From: Pseudomonadota bacterium
GTDB taxonomy: Bacteria; Pseudomonadota; Gammaproteobacteria; Steroidobacterales; Steroidobacteraceae
Reading direction: 5' to 3'
Length of the DNA: 8,198 nucleotides
NCBI GenBank assembly: GCA_021781775.1
Contig: JAJXWE010000047.1
Location: forward strand, 1-8,198
Part shown: one piece after another, positions 7,101-8,198 of the stretch
Numbering within the stretch: position 1 is the first letter of the stretch
Layout of the letters: each line of letters begins with the position of its first letter
Program-made: the position numbers and the translations under genes
Notes under the pieces: model-generated
Told to the model about the DNA's origin: nothing
Database searches by the model: none
Seen by the model: only the letters and a program-made list of their open reading frames with translations

Positions 7101-8068
7101 CGCCCCGGGGTCATCGATTGCGGTGGGCGGCTGTCCGGCCTGATGCAGGTCAATCGGGCGGAGCGGGTTGCTGCAACGCGCCAGATCCTCATCGCGCACG
7201 AAACCGAGCGATGCGGCCCGTCACGCGCGCCCGCCCCCCGCACCTCCCCCGCAGGCTCCGATCGACTTTTGAGGAGCAAGCCCGTTGAGGTCATGACGGT
7301 GCCCGGGCCGGCGCGAAAAAGGCGGCGTGCGTCGATTGGGATCGGGCTGCCGCGACCACACCTGATGGGTGAATCCTGTGAATCCCGCGGTTGCGGCGGA
7401 CGCTCAGGTGGCGTGCGTGGAATGCGGCGGCAGGTCCGCAGCTCCCATTTCTCGACATTCAGTCCGACCGTTGCCGTCCACAGCGCGGTCAGCAGTTCAC
7501 CGGGAAGACACAGCGCCAGAGCGGTGGGGGAGAGGAGCGCGCCGATGGCAGGACATCCGAAGCTCAACAGTGGATCGGAAAGATACACAAGGCAGGAGAT
7601 TCCGAGCAGGACGCCCAGGATGCGAGGCAGGAAGCCGGAGCGAAAGATCAAGTATCCGGTCAGGACCTCACCGAGGCCCCAAAACAAGAACGAGATGAGC
7701 AGCCCGGCGTCCTGAAGCTGAAGTGCGAGATACGAAAGGGCGTCCCGTTGTGGTGCGCTGAAGGCCGCCATTGTGTGCTCGCCGGCAATGTGCAGTGGCA
7801 AGAGCGATGTGAGCATGTCGAGACTCTCGATGGACGCGCCCACCAGCGCGCTGCCGAGTGCCATGGTCGCAATAAGCGGGTTCACGCGCCTGAACAGGAA
7901 GAATGCGATGACCTCAGCGACCACGTTCAGCATCACCATGAATAGATGCAGCGCGATCCCTGAGCGGAATAATGCGCCATATGTCAGGAGATTGTGGGCC
8001 GTTGCGACCGCATTGCCACTCATTAAGATGCGGCCGCGAACGTACCTGGTTTTCCGGTTACCGGACAT
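7028..8068 (-). CDS. DUF4386-type integral membrane protein with short N-terminus and abnormal C-terminal tail
   Basis: The frame encodes 346 residues. Residues 16-210 look like a DUF4386 protein: an NAVATAHNLL segment, hydrophobic spans at about 36-59, 66-92, 121-142, 149-166 and 176-202, the signature GYLIFRSGFLPRILGVLL (138-155), and the usual closing GLNVEKWE (202-209). DUF4386 is an uncharacterised inner-membrane family. Two things are odd. The family's first membrane span, normally before the ATA-N-L segment, is missing: a TGA stop sits directly before the ATG, which has GGAGAGG five bases upstream (8074-8080). After residue 210 the translation becomes Arg/Pro/Ser-rich with no hydrophobic spans and runs 73 bases antisense into the propeller gene. 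A one-base shift near 7441 would end the protein at a TGA (7404-7406) after about 221 residues, which fits the family better. It may be a partly degraded gene or contain a sequencing error. Confidence 0.7.
   Translation of the reverse strand: MSGNRKTRYVRGRILMSGNAVATAHNLLTYGALFRSGIALHLFMVMLNVVAEVIAFFLFRRVNPLIATMALGSALVGASIESLDMLTSLLPLHIAGEHTMAAFSAPQRDALSYLALQLQDAGLLISFLFWGLGEVLTGYLIFRSGFLPRILGVLLGISCLVYLSDPLLSFGCPAIGALLSPTALALCLPGELLTALWTATVGLNVEKWELRTCRRIPRTPPERPPQPRDSQDSPIRCGRGSPIPIDARRLFRAGPGTVMTSTGLLLKSRSEPAGEVRGAGARDGPHRSVSCAMRIWRVAATRSARLTCIRPDSRPPQSMTPGRQLTSSGATTVRGLPTPSVGAPAA
7101..7438. other. Convergent 3' region, covered only by the DUF4386 tail
   Basis: This stretch lies between the propeller stop and the end of the recognisable DUF4386 sequence. 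It is crossed by the out-of-character minus-strand tail and by a plus-strand open frame (7143-7715) that is probably a shadow. It looks like intergenic DNA. I see no T-run terminator for either gene. A short direct repeat, GTGAATCC at 7369-7376 and 7378-7385 (9-bp period), is the only pattern noted. Confidence 0.45.
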
Positions 8069-8111
8069 TCACGCCTCTCCGTCTGCCCGCGCTAGATTAA
8101 GCGTGCGATCG

Positions 8112-8131
8112 GGCGAGTATTTTCGCTCGCC
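8112..8131 (-). other. Small hairpin in the leader of the DUF4386 gene
   Basis: GGCGAG (8112-8117) and CTCGCC (8126-8131) can pair around an 8-nt AT-rich loop. The structure lies about 44 bases before the start codon, between the -10-like element at 8155-8160 and the ribosome-binding site. Its function is unknown and the stem is short. Confidence 0.2.
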
Positions 8132-8154
8132 GCTTGCCTTCGCTGCGGCACGGC

Positions 8155-8160
8155 GTTATA
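8155..8160 (-). promoter_or_regulatory. -10-like hexamer for the DUF4386 gene
   Basis: TATAAC on the minus strand (8160-8155) matches TATAAT at five of six positions and would give a leader of about 80 nt. The base positions where a -35 would fall (about 8178-8183) read ACGCGT, which is a poor match. They lie inside the palindrome, suggesting an activator-dependent or repressor-controlled promoter. Confidence 0.35.
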
Positions 8161-8191
8161 ACTACGTCATGCGTAGTACGCGTGACGTAGT
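8161..8191. promoter_or_regulatory. 31-bp near-perfect palindrome, candidate operator
   Basis: The left arm ACTACGTCATGCGTA and right arm TACGCGTGACGTAGT are complementary at 14 of 15 positions around a single central G (8176). The element directly abuts the -10-like hexamer of the DUF4386 gene and lies where its -35 would be. Its length and symmetry are like operators of dimeric or tetrameric regulators such as the TetR family. It may also control a gene to the right of the window. The cognate protein is not visible here. Confidence 0.55.
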
Positions 8192-8198
8192 AAATGCT

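Noticed and set aside
6180..7199. A 339-codon minus-strand open frame over the 3' end of the propeller gene
   Set aside because: No recognisable motifs, Arg/Leu-rich shadow composition, and it overlaps a well-supported gene almost entirely.
7143..7715. A 190-codon plus-strand open frame opposite the DUF4386 gene
   Set aside because: Ser/Arg/Pro-rich, no motif, and its second half is antisense to clear transmembrane-coding sequence.

Overview
This is a GC-rich bacterial chromosomal window with sigma70-like promoters. Its gene content fits a high-GC Pseudomonadota, probably a gammaproteobacterium of the Xanthomonadales/Nevskiales type. That placement is an inference from composition and protein families, not a taxonomic identification. 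I found no tRNA or rRNA, insertion sequence, CRISPR array or phage gene.

Layout from left to right. (1) Positions 3-572, +: the 3' part of an HD-domain metal-dependent phosphohydrolase, cut by the window edge. (2) Positions 573-942: a convergent gap with one strong inverted repeat. (3) Positions 943-2580, -: a lipoprotein alpha/beta hydrolase of the secretory lipase type. (4) Positions 2581-2912: a divergent promoter region. It holds a well-spaced promoter for the lipase. Facing it is a promoter whose -10 lies inside a perfect 16-bp palindrome, in an AT-rich island just before the next gene. (5) Positions 2913-3548, +: a PadR-family repressor with a histidine-rich N-terminus, resembling the E. 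coli metal-responsive regulator YqjI. (6) Positions 3549-3851: non-coding. (7) Positions 3852-7100, +: a large exported beta-propeller protein with eleven Asp-box (BNR) motifs. (8) Positions 7028-8068, -: a DUF4386-type membrane protein that lacks the usual first membrane segment and carries an out-of-character C-terminal tail running antisense into the propeller gene. (9) Positions 8069-8198: its upstream region, ending in a 31-bp near-perfect palindrome beside a -10-like element.

The genes do not form an obvious operon. The clearest functional link is local: the PadR protein probably represses its own promoter through the palindrome and could influence the divergent lipase. The exported lipase and the exported propeller protein suggest envelope or extracellular functions, but nothing here proves a shared pathway. 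I do not see a convincing new multi-gene system. The points most worth following up are the His-rich PadR with its operator, the abnormal ends of the DUF4386 gene, and the palindrome at the right edge.
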